From contig NZ_SJPW01000003.1 in the NCBI RefSeq assembly GCF_007860125.1, forward strand, positions 644,764 through 708,763: a stretch of DNA of 64,000 nucleotides, in the 5' to 3' direction. Position numbers and translations under genes: made by a program. Under the pieces are notes generated by a model. The model searched no databases and had not been told where the DNA came from. It saw nothing but the letters and a program-made list of their open reading frames with translations. Below are positions 17,822 to 25,497 of this stretch, piece after piece (position 1 is the stretch's first letter; each line of letters begins with the position of its first letter). Source of the DNA: Rubripirellula tenax. GTDB taxonomy: Bacteria; Planctomycetota; Planctomycetia; Pirellulales; Pirellulaceae.

Positions 17822-18382
17822 TTACTCGACGCGAATCCAGTCGACCAGAATTTCAAAGCCGCCGGGATTTTTGTCGCCCAGCAAAATGCCGATCGACTGC
17901 ACGCGGGTGGCGTCGAGCGGCATGTTGGCGACTCGGCGGCCAAACGAATGGGCAACGAACTCGTTGACTGGTAAACGAACTTCAGTCCACTCGCCGGCGG
18001 TGGTCTGAAAATCTTTCTGGTACGAAAACGCTGTTCTTCGATCGGGCGTGTAGAGGTTGAACGTGTACTTGCGGCCGTCTCCCTTCACACGCATCACAAT
18101 GGTCTCGCCGGCATCCAGCCCCATCGATTGCGGCAGCGATCGCACCGACGCGAAACCGCCGTTGTTCTCTAGCGACAGGTTGCCCGAGAACCGCATCTGG
18201 CCTTCGCCCGTGATCGTCGCTTGGCTGCTCGATCGTCCACCCATCACGCCATCGTTGACGATTTGCCATCGCGATGCATCGTGCTGGTCAGTGAATTCAA
18301 ACAAGGCTTGAGCCGTTTGGGCCGACGCGGGTGGAACGTAGAATCCGACCATCATGCCACAAACCAACAGTAACCGAACCAT
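17822..18382 (-). CDS. Exported CIA30-family (complex I intermediate-associated protein 30-like) protein
   Basis: A 186-residue protein with a signal peptide (LLLVCGMMVGFYVPPASAQ). The mature part follows the CIA30 galactose-binding-like jelly-roll pattern: WQIVNDGVMGGRSSSQ, FSGNLSLENNGGFASVRS, RVKGDGRKYTFNLYT, WTEVRLPVNEF and a late SIGILLGDKNPGGFEILVDWI. In eukaryotes the family assists complex I assembly; exported bacterial members are uncharacterised, so no enzymatic role is assigned. Confidence 0.85.
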   Translation of the reverse strand: MVRLLLVCGMMVGFYVPPASAQTAQALFEFTDQHDASRWQIVNDGVMGGRSSSQATITGEGQMRFSGNLSLENNGGFASVRSLPQSMGLDAGETIVMRVKGDGRKYTFNLYTPDRRTAFSYQKDFQTTAGEWTEVRLPVNEFVAHSFGRRVANMPLDATRVQSIGILLGDKNPGGFEILVDWIRVE

Positions 18383-18692
18383 GCGAACACCAACGAAAAA
18401 AGGAGGAAGCGGACCGGTTATCTTAGGGCATCGTCACCTCCCTCCCCGGGTCTTGGTATCGACACATCAATTTCACCCTCCCTGGGCAGGGAATGCGAGG
18501 CGTTACGGCGCTGGGCTCATTCTAGGTTTTGGATGGGGAAGTAAATCAACGGCCGGTTAGCCGCGATCGACCTTCGGGCTTTGCGGCAGAGAGTTCGCGA
18601 AATGACGCACCTTGGCCGCGCTCCGTCGCTTTACCATCGACCGCGCGGCGGCCTTGCCTTGTCGATAACCTATAGGCGTGATCCACCAAGCT
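18383..18692. other. Intergenic stretch, probable divergent promoter region
   Basis: About 310 bases between the leftward CIA30-like gene and the rightward DUF2256/SDR operon. It contains C-rich and T-rich tracts and short GC-rich arms, but no gene, RNA motif or clear operator that I can identify. Confidence 0.4.
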
Positions 18693-19076
18693 ATGCCCAT
18701 CCCGATGAAAATTACCGCCGAAGAGATCCAACTCGCCTCGCAACTTCGCCTGGGCGGAATCCCTTGGGTTCCGTCGGTGGGGAATTATGTGCTGGATGAA
18801 TCGGACTTGATCCAGCGGGGTTCGCCGTTCCAACCGGGCGTCTACTTCGTATTGAACTACGACCACTTCATGTCGCTAGCTGGCGGTCTGGATCATTTCC
18901 GCGAAGTGATGCTGTGGTTGCCCACGTGGGAGGATTGCCGCGAAGTCTTGCGAGAATTGGGCGTTGGCGATGCTGACGTGGCCGACCATCTTGCCAAGGA
19001 AGATGCGATCACCAACGGCCGGGAACGAGTCTCGCTGTACCAGTTGATCCTGGCTCGCCTCGGCGAACGACCATGA
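18693..19076 (+). CDS. Conserved hypothetical protein, first gene of the DUF2256-SDR operon
   Basis: About 127 residues, not recognised as a named family. It is acidic and has no signal peptide or membrane segment. Motifs such as PWVPSVGNYVLDE, GVYFVLNYDHF and LWLPTWEDCREVL suggest a compact globular cytosolic fold. The start is uncertain: GTG 18678, ATG 18693 or ATG 18705 are all in frame and none has a strong ribosome-binding site. Its TGA overlaps the ATG of the DUF2256 gene, so the two are translationally coupled. Confidence 0.65.
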   Translation: MPIPMKITAEEIQLASQLRLGGIPWVPSVGNYVLDESDLIQRGSPFQPGVYFVLNYDHFMSLAGGLDHFREVMLWLPTWEDCREVLRELGVGDADVADHLAKEDAITNGRERVSLYQLILARLGERP

Positions 19077-19243
19077 GCCCAAACACCGAACCGAAAGTCT
19101 GCTGCGTCTGCAATCGGCCTTTCCAGTGGCGTCGAAAGTGGGCCAAATGCTGGAACGAAGTGAAGTACTGCAGCGAGCGATGCCGACGCAGTCGTCCGGC
19201 GAAACCCACCGAATCTAAACTCGAAAAAACAGAACCAAGATGA
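19073..19243 (+). CDS. DUF2256 small zinc-binding protein
   Basis: A 56-residue ORF between two overlapping ATGA junctions. The sequence has the full DUF2256 signature: VCCVCNRPFQWRRKW (Cys10 and Cys13) followed by WNEVKYCSERCRR (Cys33 and Cys37), a four-cysteine zinc-ribbon-like arrangement, and a Lys/Glu-rich tail. DUF2256 genes elsewhere tend to occur near SDR and cryptochrome/photolyase-type genes (recalled, not checked); here the SDR follows directly and no photolyase is in the window. The function is unknown, possibly a small metal-binding accessory protein. Confidence 0.85.
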   Translation: MSPNTEPKVCCVCNRPFQWRRKWAKCWNEVKYCSERCRRSRPAKPTESKLEKTEPR

Positions 19244-19947
19244 GCCAAAAGAATTACGTCGTCGTCGGTGGCAGCCACGGAATCGGTTTGGGAATTGTGC
19301 AACGATTGGTCGCGAAAGGCGCCAGCGTCACGGTGCTGTCGCGGACCAGCGATCACTTGACGGAATTAGCGGGCGTGACTCACATCGCGGTCGATGTCAC
19401 GACCGATGACATCACCGGGTCGATGATGCCCGATTCGATCCACGGTTTGGCGTACTGTCCCGGTTCGATCAATCTGGGGCCGATTCGCGGGGTGAAGCCC
19501 GAAACCATGATCGCCGATTTCAACATCAATGTGGTTGGCGCGGTCAAGTGCGTGCAAGCAGCGATGGCGGCGATGAAGAACGCCGGCCACAGTTCGATCG
19601 TCACGTTCAGCACCGTTGCCGTCGGCCAAGGATTGCCGATGCACGCTTCTGTTGCGGCGGCCAAGGGCGCCGTAGAGGGATTGTCGCGCTCGCTAGCCGC
19701 GGAACTTGCCCCAACGGTTCGCGTCAACTGCATCGCACCGTCGCTGACCGATACTCCGTTGGCGGCAAGACTGCTTTCGAGTGATGAAAAGAAAGCGGCG
19801 ATGGGCAAGCGGCATCCGTTGGGCCGAGTCGGGATGGCCGACGACATCGCGGCGATGGCCGAATTTTTGCTTTGCGACCAGTCACCGTGGATCACCGGCC
19901 AAGTGTTCGCCGTCGACGGTGGCATGTCGACGCTGCGAGTTTCTTAG
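19240..19947 (+). CDS. Short-chain dehydrogenase/reductase family protein lacking the catalytic Tyr
   Basis: A 235-residue Rossmann protein, translationally coupled (ATGA) to the DUF2256 gene. The nucleotide-binding motif GGSHGIG lies at residues 10-16, and INVVGAVKCVQAA and VRVNCIAPSLTDTPLAARLL are standard SDR strands. In place of the usual YxxxK the sequence reads HASVAAAKGAVEGL: Lys is kept but Tyr is Val, and the catalytic Ser position appears to be Thr in TFSTVAV. The protein may therefore bind NAD(P) without being a normal dehydrogenase. I recall the same substitution in a cyanobacterial and proteobacterial subfamily, which would make it a subfamily trait rather than decay. Confidence 0.85.
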   Translation: MSQKNYVVVGGSHGIGLGIVQRLVAKGASVTVLSRTSDHLTELAGVTHIAVDVTTDDITGSMMPDSIHGLAYCPGSINLGPIRGVKPETMIADFNINVVGAVKCVQAAMAAMKNAGHSSIVTFSTVAVGQGLPMHASVAAAKGAVEGLSRSLAAELAPTVRVNCIAPSLTDTPLAARLLSSDEKKAAMGKRHPLGRVGMADDIAAMAEFLLCDQSPWITGQVFAVDGGMSTLRVS

Positions 19948-19985
19948 CCGCGGCGAGCTCTCCCGCGAACGACCGCCGACGGACG

Positions 19986-20906
19986 CTAAATTTCCGTTTC
20001 GGCCATGTCGCGTGCGTGATAGCTACTTCGAACAAAGGGACCGCTGGCGACTTTCTTGAAGCCCATCGATTTGGCGATCTCGCCGATTTCGTCGAACTCT
20101 TCCGGCGGCACGAATCGAACGACGGGCAAGTATTTCTCGCCCGGCTGTAAGTATTGGCCGAGTGTCAAAAAATCGACGTCATACTCGCGAAGATCCGCCA
20201 ACGCGTCCAGCAGTTCGCCACGTTCTTCGCCCAAGCCAAGCATCAAGCCACTCTTCGTCTTGACCTTCGGGTCGTACTGTTTGACTTGTTTCATCATTCC
20301 GAGCGTCCATCGATAGTCGCTCTTGGGACCGCGAACGCGACGGTACAGTCGCGGGACGGTTTCCATGTTGTGGTTGAAAACATCGGGCTTCGCGTCGATG
20401 ACAATTTTCAGCGCGTCTTTGCAGTGCACGAAGTCCGGCGTCAGCACTTCCGTCGATGCCCCCGTTCGCTCGCGGACTGCAACGATACAGTCGGCAAAGT
20501 GCTGGGCACCCCCATCGGGCAAATCGTCACGCGTCACGCTGGTGATGACGACGTGCTTGAGCCCCAAACGGGCGGCTGCCTCGGCGACGCGGGCCGGCTC
20601 GTCGACTTCGGGCAATTGGGGTGGCCGGCCGCGGTGCACCGAACAGAACCCACAGGGGCGGGTACACACATTGCCAAGAATCATGAACGTGGCGGTTTGC
20701 TGGCTGTAGCATTCCATCCGATTGGGGCATTTGGCGTTCTCGCAAACTGTTTCCAAACGCAATTCGGTCAGTAGTTCTGACGTCATGTGGTTGGCGTTAC
20801 TTTTGGGAATTGGCCGTTTCAACCAGCGGGGCAACCGCCCGGTTGCACTGGTTTCAGCGCCTTCGGGCATTTCGGGTTCGGCAATGACGGGTAAGCGGAA
20901 AGCCAT
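19986..20906 (-). CDS. lipA: Lipoyl synthase
   Basis: Radical SAM enzyme inserting two sulfurs into octanoyl-ACP or octanoylated proteins to make the lipoyl cofactor. Using ATG 20906 gives 306 residues, the family length; the longer reading from 20987 has a non-conserved extension. The auxiliary cluster motif is CENAKCPNRMEC (Cys55, Cys60, Cys66) and the radical SAM cluster is CTRPCGFC (Cys81, Cys85, Cys88). TLGQYLQPGEKYLPVVRFV and VASGPFVRSSYHA are conserved C-terminal motifs. lipB is not adjacent. Confidence 0.97.
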   Translation of the reverse strand: MAFRLPVIAEPEMPEGAETSATGRLPRWLKRPIPKSNANHMTSELLTELRLETVCENAKCPNRMECYSQQTATFMILGNVCTRPCGFCSVHRGRPPQLPEVDEPARVAEAAARLGLKHVVITSVTRDDLPDGGAQHFADCIVAVRERTGASTEVLTPDFVHCKDALKIVIDAKPDVFNHNMETVPRLYRRVRGPKSDYRWTLGMMKQVKQYDPKVKTKSGLMLGLGEERGELLDALADLREYDVDFLTLGQYLQPGEKYLPVVRFVPPEEFDEIGEIAKSMGFKKVASGPFVRSSYHARDMAETEI

Positions 20907-21063
20907 GGAAACGCGACAAATGGTGAAATCGGGCGGGCGAGAGTGAACCAAAACGGTTCCGGGAACGCATTGTAGTGCGGAAACCAAATCGAAAAGAGGC
21001 GACGGCAGACTTTCGCACTAGAGTTGTGGCTAAACGCACTCGACCTCTACAATCGCCCCCGTC

Positions 21064-21579
21064 ATGCCTAAGAAAAACAAAACCACAGCAACCACCAAAG
21101 CGGCCGGCGGCAAAAAGAAAGCCGATCCGGGCATCAAGCTCGTTTCGGACAATCGAAAAGCCAAGCACAAGTACGAAATCATCGACTCGGTCGAATGCGG
21201 CATGATGCTGATGGGCAGCGAAGTCAAGGCGATGCGGGAGGGCAAATTGTCGATCGACGAAGCCTATATCCGCGTCCGCAATAACGAGCTTTGGTTGATC
21301 GGCGCAGACATTTCGCACTACAAGAACGCCGGGATGTGGAACCACGATCCCCGCCGCCCTCGCAAGTTGCTGGTCCACGCCCGCGAGTACGACAACTTTG
21401 CGGGGAAGGCCCATGAACGTGGCCTAACGCTGATCCCGCTGCGAGTGCACTTCAACGAACGTGGCATCGCCAAATGCGTGATGGGTTTGGTCAAAGGTAA
21501 AAAATTGCACGACAAACGTGAAACGATCAAGAAACGAGAAACCGACCGCGGCCTGCAACGTGCGATGAGGAGACGATGA
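21064..21579 (+). CDS. smpB: SsrA (tmRNA)-binding protein
   Basis: Trans-translation factor that delivers tmRNA to stalled ribosomes. It has 171 residues with a Lys/Ala-rich N-terminal extension of about 25 residues, then the OB-fold core: NRKAKHKYEIIDSVECGMML, GSEVKAMREGK, LDEAY-like SIDEAYIRV, RRPRKLLVH and PLRVHFNERGIAKCVMGLVKGKK. The basic tail GKKLHDKRETIKKRETDR is typical. Its stop overlaps the ATG of an ABC transporter ATPase gene, an unusual pairing. Confidence 0.96.
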   Translation: MPKKNKTTATTKAAGGKKKADPGIKLVSDNRKAKHKYEIIDSVECGMMLMGSEVKAMREGKLSIDEAYIRVRNNELWLIGADISHYKNAGMWNHDPRRPRKLLVHAREYDNFAGKAHERGLTLIPLRVHFNERGIAKCVMGLVKGKKLHDKRETIKKRETDRGLQRAMRRR

Positions 21580-22259
21580 GCAACCTGTTACAGATCACCG
21601 ATGTCGTGAAATCGTTTCCGCAACCTGGCGGAGGACGATTGAACGTGCTGGACGTCCAGCGGCTGAGCATTGCCGAAGGCGAGCAGGTAGCGCTGGTCGG
21701 TACCAGCGGTGGCGGCAAGACGACGCTGCTACATCTGATTGCTGGCTTGCTGACACCCGATTCGGGTTCGATCAAATTAGCCGGTACCGAATTGACGCGA
21801 CTTAGCGAACAAGGTCGCGATCGTTTTCGCGCCTCGACAATTGGTTACGTCTTTCAAACCTTTAATTTGTTGCCTGCGTTCACGGCGCTCGAGAACGTCA
21901 AATTGGGAATGACGTTCGGACGAGGCGGACACGACGCGGGGCGAGCGAAAGAGTTGCTCGGCAAAGTCGGCTTGGCCGACCGCGCCAACTATCGCCCCAG
22001 CCAGCTGAGCGTCGGACAACAACAGCGTGTCGCGATCGCCCGATCCCTTGCCGGCAAGCCACGGTTGCTGTTGGCGGACGAGCCGACCGCGAATGTGGAT
22101 CCGGTCAGCGCCGAGAGTGTGCTGGAACTGATTCGATCATCCTGTCGCGAAGAAAATGTGGCGATGCTGATGGTCACGCACGACATGGACGTTGCGTCCA
22201 AGTTCGACCGGATCGAACGACTCGAAAACATCAACCGCGCATTCGCACCCACTGCCTGA
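21576..22259 (+). CDS. ABC transporter ATP-binding protein (LolD/MacB type)
   Basis: A 227-residue ATPase of the MacB/LolD/FtsE-like class. Walker A is GTSGGGKTT (residues 42-50), the Q-loop region reads YVFQTFNLLPAFTALENV, the signature is LSVGQQQR, Walker B is LLLADEPT, and MVTHD contains the H-loop. It starts within the smpB stop codon (ATGA) and is followed after three bases by its membrane partner. Such pairs extract lipoproteins or export peptides or lipids; the substrate here is unknown. Confidence 0.92.
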   Translation: MSNLLQITDVVKSFPQPGGGRLNVLDVQRLSIAEGEQVALVGTSGGGKTTLLHLIAGLLTPDSGSIKLAGTELTRLSEQGRDRFRASTIGYVFQTFNLLPAFTALENVKLGMTFGRGGHDAGRAKELLGKVGLADRANYRPSQLSVGQQQRVAIARSLAGKPRLLLADEPTANVDPVSAESVLELIRSSCREENVAMLMVTHDMDVASKFDRIERLENINRAFAPTA

Positions 22260-22262
22260 TTC

Positions 22263-23642
22263 ATGTCACTTATTCAAATCGCGTGGCGAAATTTTTGGCA
22301 TCGTTCGCTTTCCAGCGTATTGACGACGATGTCGCTTGCGCTGGGCGTCGGGTTGGTCGTCTTGGTGCTGTCAATCTATGGCGTGATCCACGAAGCGTTC
22401 ACTCGCAATTCGTACGTCGGTTACAATCTGGTCGTTGGCCCCAAGGGCAGCCCGCTGCAATTGACGCTCAACAGTGTCTTCTACTTGAGCCAACCGATCG
22501 AGAACTTGCCGTACACCGAGTACATGGAGTTTTTCGACAAAGACGGCCGCGCCGCGATGGTCAAGAAGTTCGGCGGTGACCCGGCACTGGGAGAGCGAGG
22601 CGGTCGTTACGCGCCGTTCGTTTCCGGTGGATTTGTGATTCCGCTTGCCCTAGGTGATTACTTCGGCGAATTTCGAGTCGTCGGAACAACGCCTGATTTC
22701 TTTGAGAAACTTCGTCACGGCGAGGAACTGGATCAAGAATTCACGTTTCGCGAAGGACGGGCGCTAAAAAACTATTCCGACGAATATGGTTACTTCGAAG
22801 CCGTCGTCGGAGCTCGCGTTGCCAAAGAGATGAACGTTGGCGTTGGCGATACGTTCAATCCGACTCACGGCGATCCGACCGGACACGGGCATGATTTGGG
22901 ATTCACGATCGTCGGCGTGATGGATTCGACGGGCACGCCCAACGACCGCGCGGCCTTCGTGAACTTGGAAGGCTTCTATTTGATGGACGGTCACGCCAAG
23001 CCGATCGAAAAGAATGAAGACGGCACCGAACCGGCCGAAGTCGAACAGCCCACGCCGCCGACCAACCCCGGCGAGTTCAAGCTGCTTTCGATCCCCCAGC
23101 GCGAAGTCACGTCGATCCTGGTTCGCAACGGCAACGTCATGTTTGCACCCGGGATGCAGAACGCGATCAACGAAGGCATCCGCAGCCAGGCGGCCGCGCC
23201 GGTGGGCGAGATCAATAAACTGATGAGCCTGATCGTTGGGCCGTTGATGTCGGCGATGTTGGCGATCACGTTGATCACGTGTTTCGTTGCCGCCATCGGT
23301 GTGTTGGTTGCAATCTACAACTCGATGAACGATCGTCGCCGAGACATCGCTGTGATGCGAGCACTTGGTGCCCGGCGAGAAACGGTGACGGCGATCATCA
23401 TTGCCGAAAGTCTGATCATCGCGGTCATCGGCGGCGTTTTGGGTTGGATACTTGCTCACGCGGCAATTGCCCTTTACAGCGGTCGCATCGAAGACCAAAC
23501 CGGTATCCAAGTGGGCTTTCTTAGCACCAGTGGGTACGAGCTCTACATCTTGCCGGTGGTGATCGGCTTGGCGTTGTTCGCGGCACTGTTACCGGCATGG
23601 TCGGCCTATCGAACCGATGTGGGAAGCAACCTAGCGGCCTAG
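22263..23642 (+). CDS. ABC transporter permease (FtsX/MacB-type)
   Basis: A 459-residue membrane partner of the preceding ATPase. One N-terminal membrane helix (SVLTTMSLALGVGLVVLVLSI) is followed by a large periplasmic domain of about 280 residues and three C-terminal helices. The last helices carry the FtsX signature: YNSMNDRRRDIAVMRALGAR and an alanine-rich final helix ending LLPAWSAYR. A DGTEPAEVEQPTPPTNPGE insertion is a low-complexity periplasmic loop. The stop overlaps the convergent GGDEF gene by four bases. Confidence 0.92.
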   Translation: MSLIQIAWRNFWHRSLSSVLTTMSLALGVGLVVLVLSIYGVIHEAFTRNSYVGYNLVVGPKGSPLQLTLNSVFYLSQPIENLPYTEYMEFFDKDGRAAMVKKFGGDPALGERGGRYAPFVSGGFVIPLALGDYFGEFRVVGTTPDFFEKLRHGEELDQEFTFREGRALKNYSDEYGYFEAVVGARVAKEMNVGVGDTFNPTHGDPTGHGHDLGFTIVGVMDSTGTPNDRAAFVNLEGFYLMDGHAKPIEKNEDGTEPAEVEQPTPPTNPGEFKLLSIPQREVTSILVRNGNVMFAPGMQNAINEGIRSQAAAPVGEINKLMSLIVGPLMSAMLAITLITCFVAAIGVLVAIYNSMNDRRRDIAVMRALGARRETVTAIIIAESLIIAVIGGVLGWILAHAAIALYSGRIEDQTGIQVGFLSTSGYELYILPVVIGLALFAALLPAWSAYRTDVGSNLAA

Positions 23643-24790
23643 GTTGGTTTCGAGCGGTAACGAATCACTCGGTTGCGGCCGCTGCCCTTGGCGACGTACA
23701 GGCATTCGTCCGCTTCCGCGATCAGAGCGCTGGGCGATGCAGCCCCGAATCCGGTTTCGGAGACACCGATGCTGGCCGTCAACTTCAGGTCGGGTACCGC
23801 TGCCACGTGAACCGCTTCGATGGCTTGTCGAATCTGCTCTGCTTGTTCCACCGCCGAATCAATCGGTGTGCCGGGCAAAACCACACAGAATTCTTCGCCG
23901 CCATAGCGACACACCAGCGCAGGGGGCGGAAACGACTCGATCAAAATCTTTGAAACTCGCCGGAGCACTTCGTCGCCAACGGGGTGCCCGAAGTTATCGT
24001 TGACGTTCTTGAAGTGGTCGTTATCCACCATCAAACAAGCGATGGGATGCCCCGTCGTCGGATCGGACGTCCAAAGTCGGTCGAACTGATCGGCCAGCGA
24101 ACGTCGGTTCAAACATCCGGTCAGCGAGTCCTGAGACGCCAGGATTGTCAGCTCGCGATTTTGGGTGCTGATCTCATCTCGGCTGCTGCGAAGCATCGCT
24201 AGCGTTTGTTCGCGATGAGCCCGATATTCTTCCGACACGGTCACGTCGCGGAACGTCGCCAAAACGCCACGAGTGGCGCGGTCGTCGCCGGTGACGGATG
24301 AAGCATTGATCGAAAAAAATCTCAATTTGCCATCGGCCAATCGATAACGCATCAATTGGTCAGTCTGTTGACGTTGTTCACGCACCGCGCGAAGCCATGG
24401 AAAATCGTCACCATCGGAAACTTCGCTACAAACCCACGCCAGCCTGCCGGGCCGACGACCCAAAAGCGATTCGCGGCTGATCCCTACCATTCGGCTGAAC
24501 GCTTCGTTGGCGAGAACGATTCGGTCGCGTTCGTCCATCACCAGCAGGCCTTCCGAAAGCGTGTCGAGTGCTTCACGAACACGGTCGGGTACGACCTGGC
24601 TGACTTCGAAGCTTCGCATCACGCAAAGAACGAATGCCCAGTACACCGCAATGCCGGCGATGGTGAAGAAGGCCATCATCCGCAGCGGATGTTCAAACAG
24701 ATCCAGCCAAAGTCCCGCCAGCACCAGGCTAAGTCCGATGCAGACGATTGCGATGGCCAATCGAAGCGAGGCGAACAGTGCATTGAACAA
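23639..24790 (-). CDS. Membrane PAS-GGDEF diguanylate cyclase
   Basis: Predicted cyclic-di-GMP synthase of 383 residues. Two N-terminal membrane helices (LAIAIVCIGLSLVLAGL and MMAFFTIAGIAVYWAF) precede a PAS domain (LLVMDERDRIVLANEAFSRM) with a PAC-like segment, a short coiled linker, and a GGDEF domain opening ASQDSLTGCLNRRS. The active-site loop is GGEEF (residues 297-301). The RxxD inhibitory site expected just upstream of it is absent (FPPPALVCRY), so product inhibition through the I-site is unlikely. The only start in frame is a TTG. It is transcribed away from the pilus operon that follows. Confidence 0.9.
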   Translation of the reverse strand: MFNALFASLRLAIAIVCIGLSLVLAGLWLDLFEHPLRMMAFFTIAGIAVYWAFVLCVMRSFEVSQVVPDRVREALDTLSEGLLVMDERDRIVLANEAFSRMVGISRESLLGRRPGRLAWVCSEVSDGDDFPWLRAVREQRQQTDQLMRYRLADGKLRFFSINASSVTGDDRATRGVLATFRDVTVSEEYRAHREQTLAMLRSSRDEISTQNRELTILASQDSLTGCLNRRSLADQFDRLWTSDPTTGHPIACLMVDNDHFKNVNDNFGHPVGDEVLRRVSKILIESFPPPALVCRYGGEEFCVVLPGTPIDSAVEQAEQIRQAIEAVHVAAVPDLKLTASIGVSETGFGAASPSALIAEADECLYVAKGSGRNRVIRYRSKPT

Positions 24791-25020
24791 GGGCGAAATC
24801 CGACTCGTCGGCGATTGTGGCTTTTGTATCGAAAACTCTACGCACTGAAGTGTGCGTTATCCGCGAAGACGAGTCGTCCGATCTAACCAACAAGGTCCCG
24901 CGATGATAGCGATTCGGATCGATGCTTCCGATTGTCGCGATCATGCGGGCGATAACGACAAAGGGAGACGTCGATGGTTCAATCGTGACCTAGAGTTCGT
25001 TGCCGAAGCTATCGAAGTCG

Positions 25021-25497
25021 ATGCCGCTGCCCGTTGAAGGTAAATCAATTGTGTTCAATTCGTCCGGTGTAAAACTGCTATTGGTTCTGTCTGAACCTGT
25101 ATTGGCCGATCTGACGTCGTTTCGACTTGAACTGCTTGGGTACCAAGTGGAAACGGTAGCCAGTGGAAATGAAGCGAGCGCGTCGATCAGCAAATCTGCG
25201 CCGGCCTTGATCATTGTCGACACAATGTTGGCCGACGGCGACGGGTTGGAATGGGTTGCACGAACTCGCGCGGACCAGTCGACGTCTGAAATCCCCGTCC
25301 TGATCTTCTCGATCGATACCAGCCTAGAAACGGTGGAACGGGCTTTCCACGCCGGTGCGCAAGACTACTTGATCAGCCCCTTTGATCCGATGGTGATGGA
25401 AGAAAAGGTTGAACGGCGACTTGCCGTGTCGTTGTCATCGGCGGGGCGTAAACGTCCGTCTGCACAACGCACGACTGCACAAGGAGCCACTCGATGA
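25021..25497 (+). CDS. Degenerate response-regulator receiver protein
   Basis: A 158-residue stand-alone CheY-like domain. The phospho-acceptor position is kept (LIIVDTMLADGDGLEW, Asp67). The acidic pair after strand 1 is reduced to one residue (LLLVLSEP), and the conserved Lys after strand 5 is Ser (QDYLISPFDP), so normal phosphorylation chemistry is doubtful. A basic, Ser/Ala-rich tail (AGRKRPSAQR) follows. The last codons overlap the PilB start, so it is likely a regulator or structural accessory of that ATPase. The start was chosen at ATG 25021; a TTG at 25000 is also open. Confidence 0.8.
   Translation: MPLPVEGKSIVFNSSGVKLLLVLSEPVLADLTSFRLELLGYQVETVASGNEASASISKSAPALIIVDTMLADGDGLEWVARTRADQSTSEIPVLIFSIDTSLETVERAFHAGAQDYLISPFDPMVMEEKVERRLAVSLSSAGRKRPSAQRTTAQGATR

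Noticed and set aside
19948-19985. GC-rich stretch between the SDR and lipA stops considered as a bidirectional terminator
   Set aside because: Half-symmetric GCCG/CGGC elements are present but no stable stem with a T-run can be drawn.
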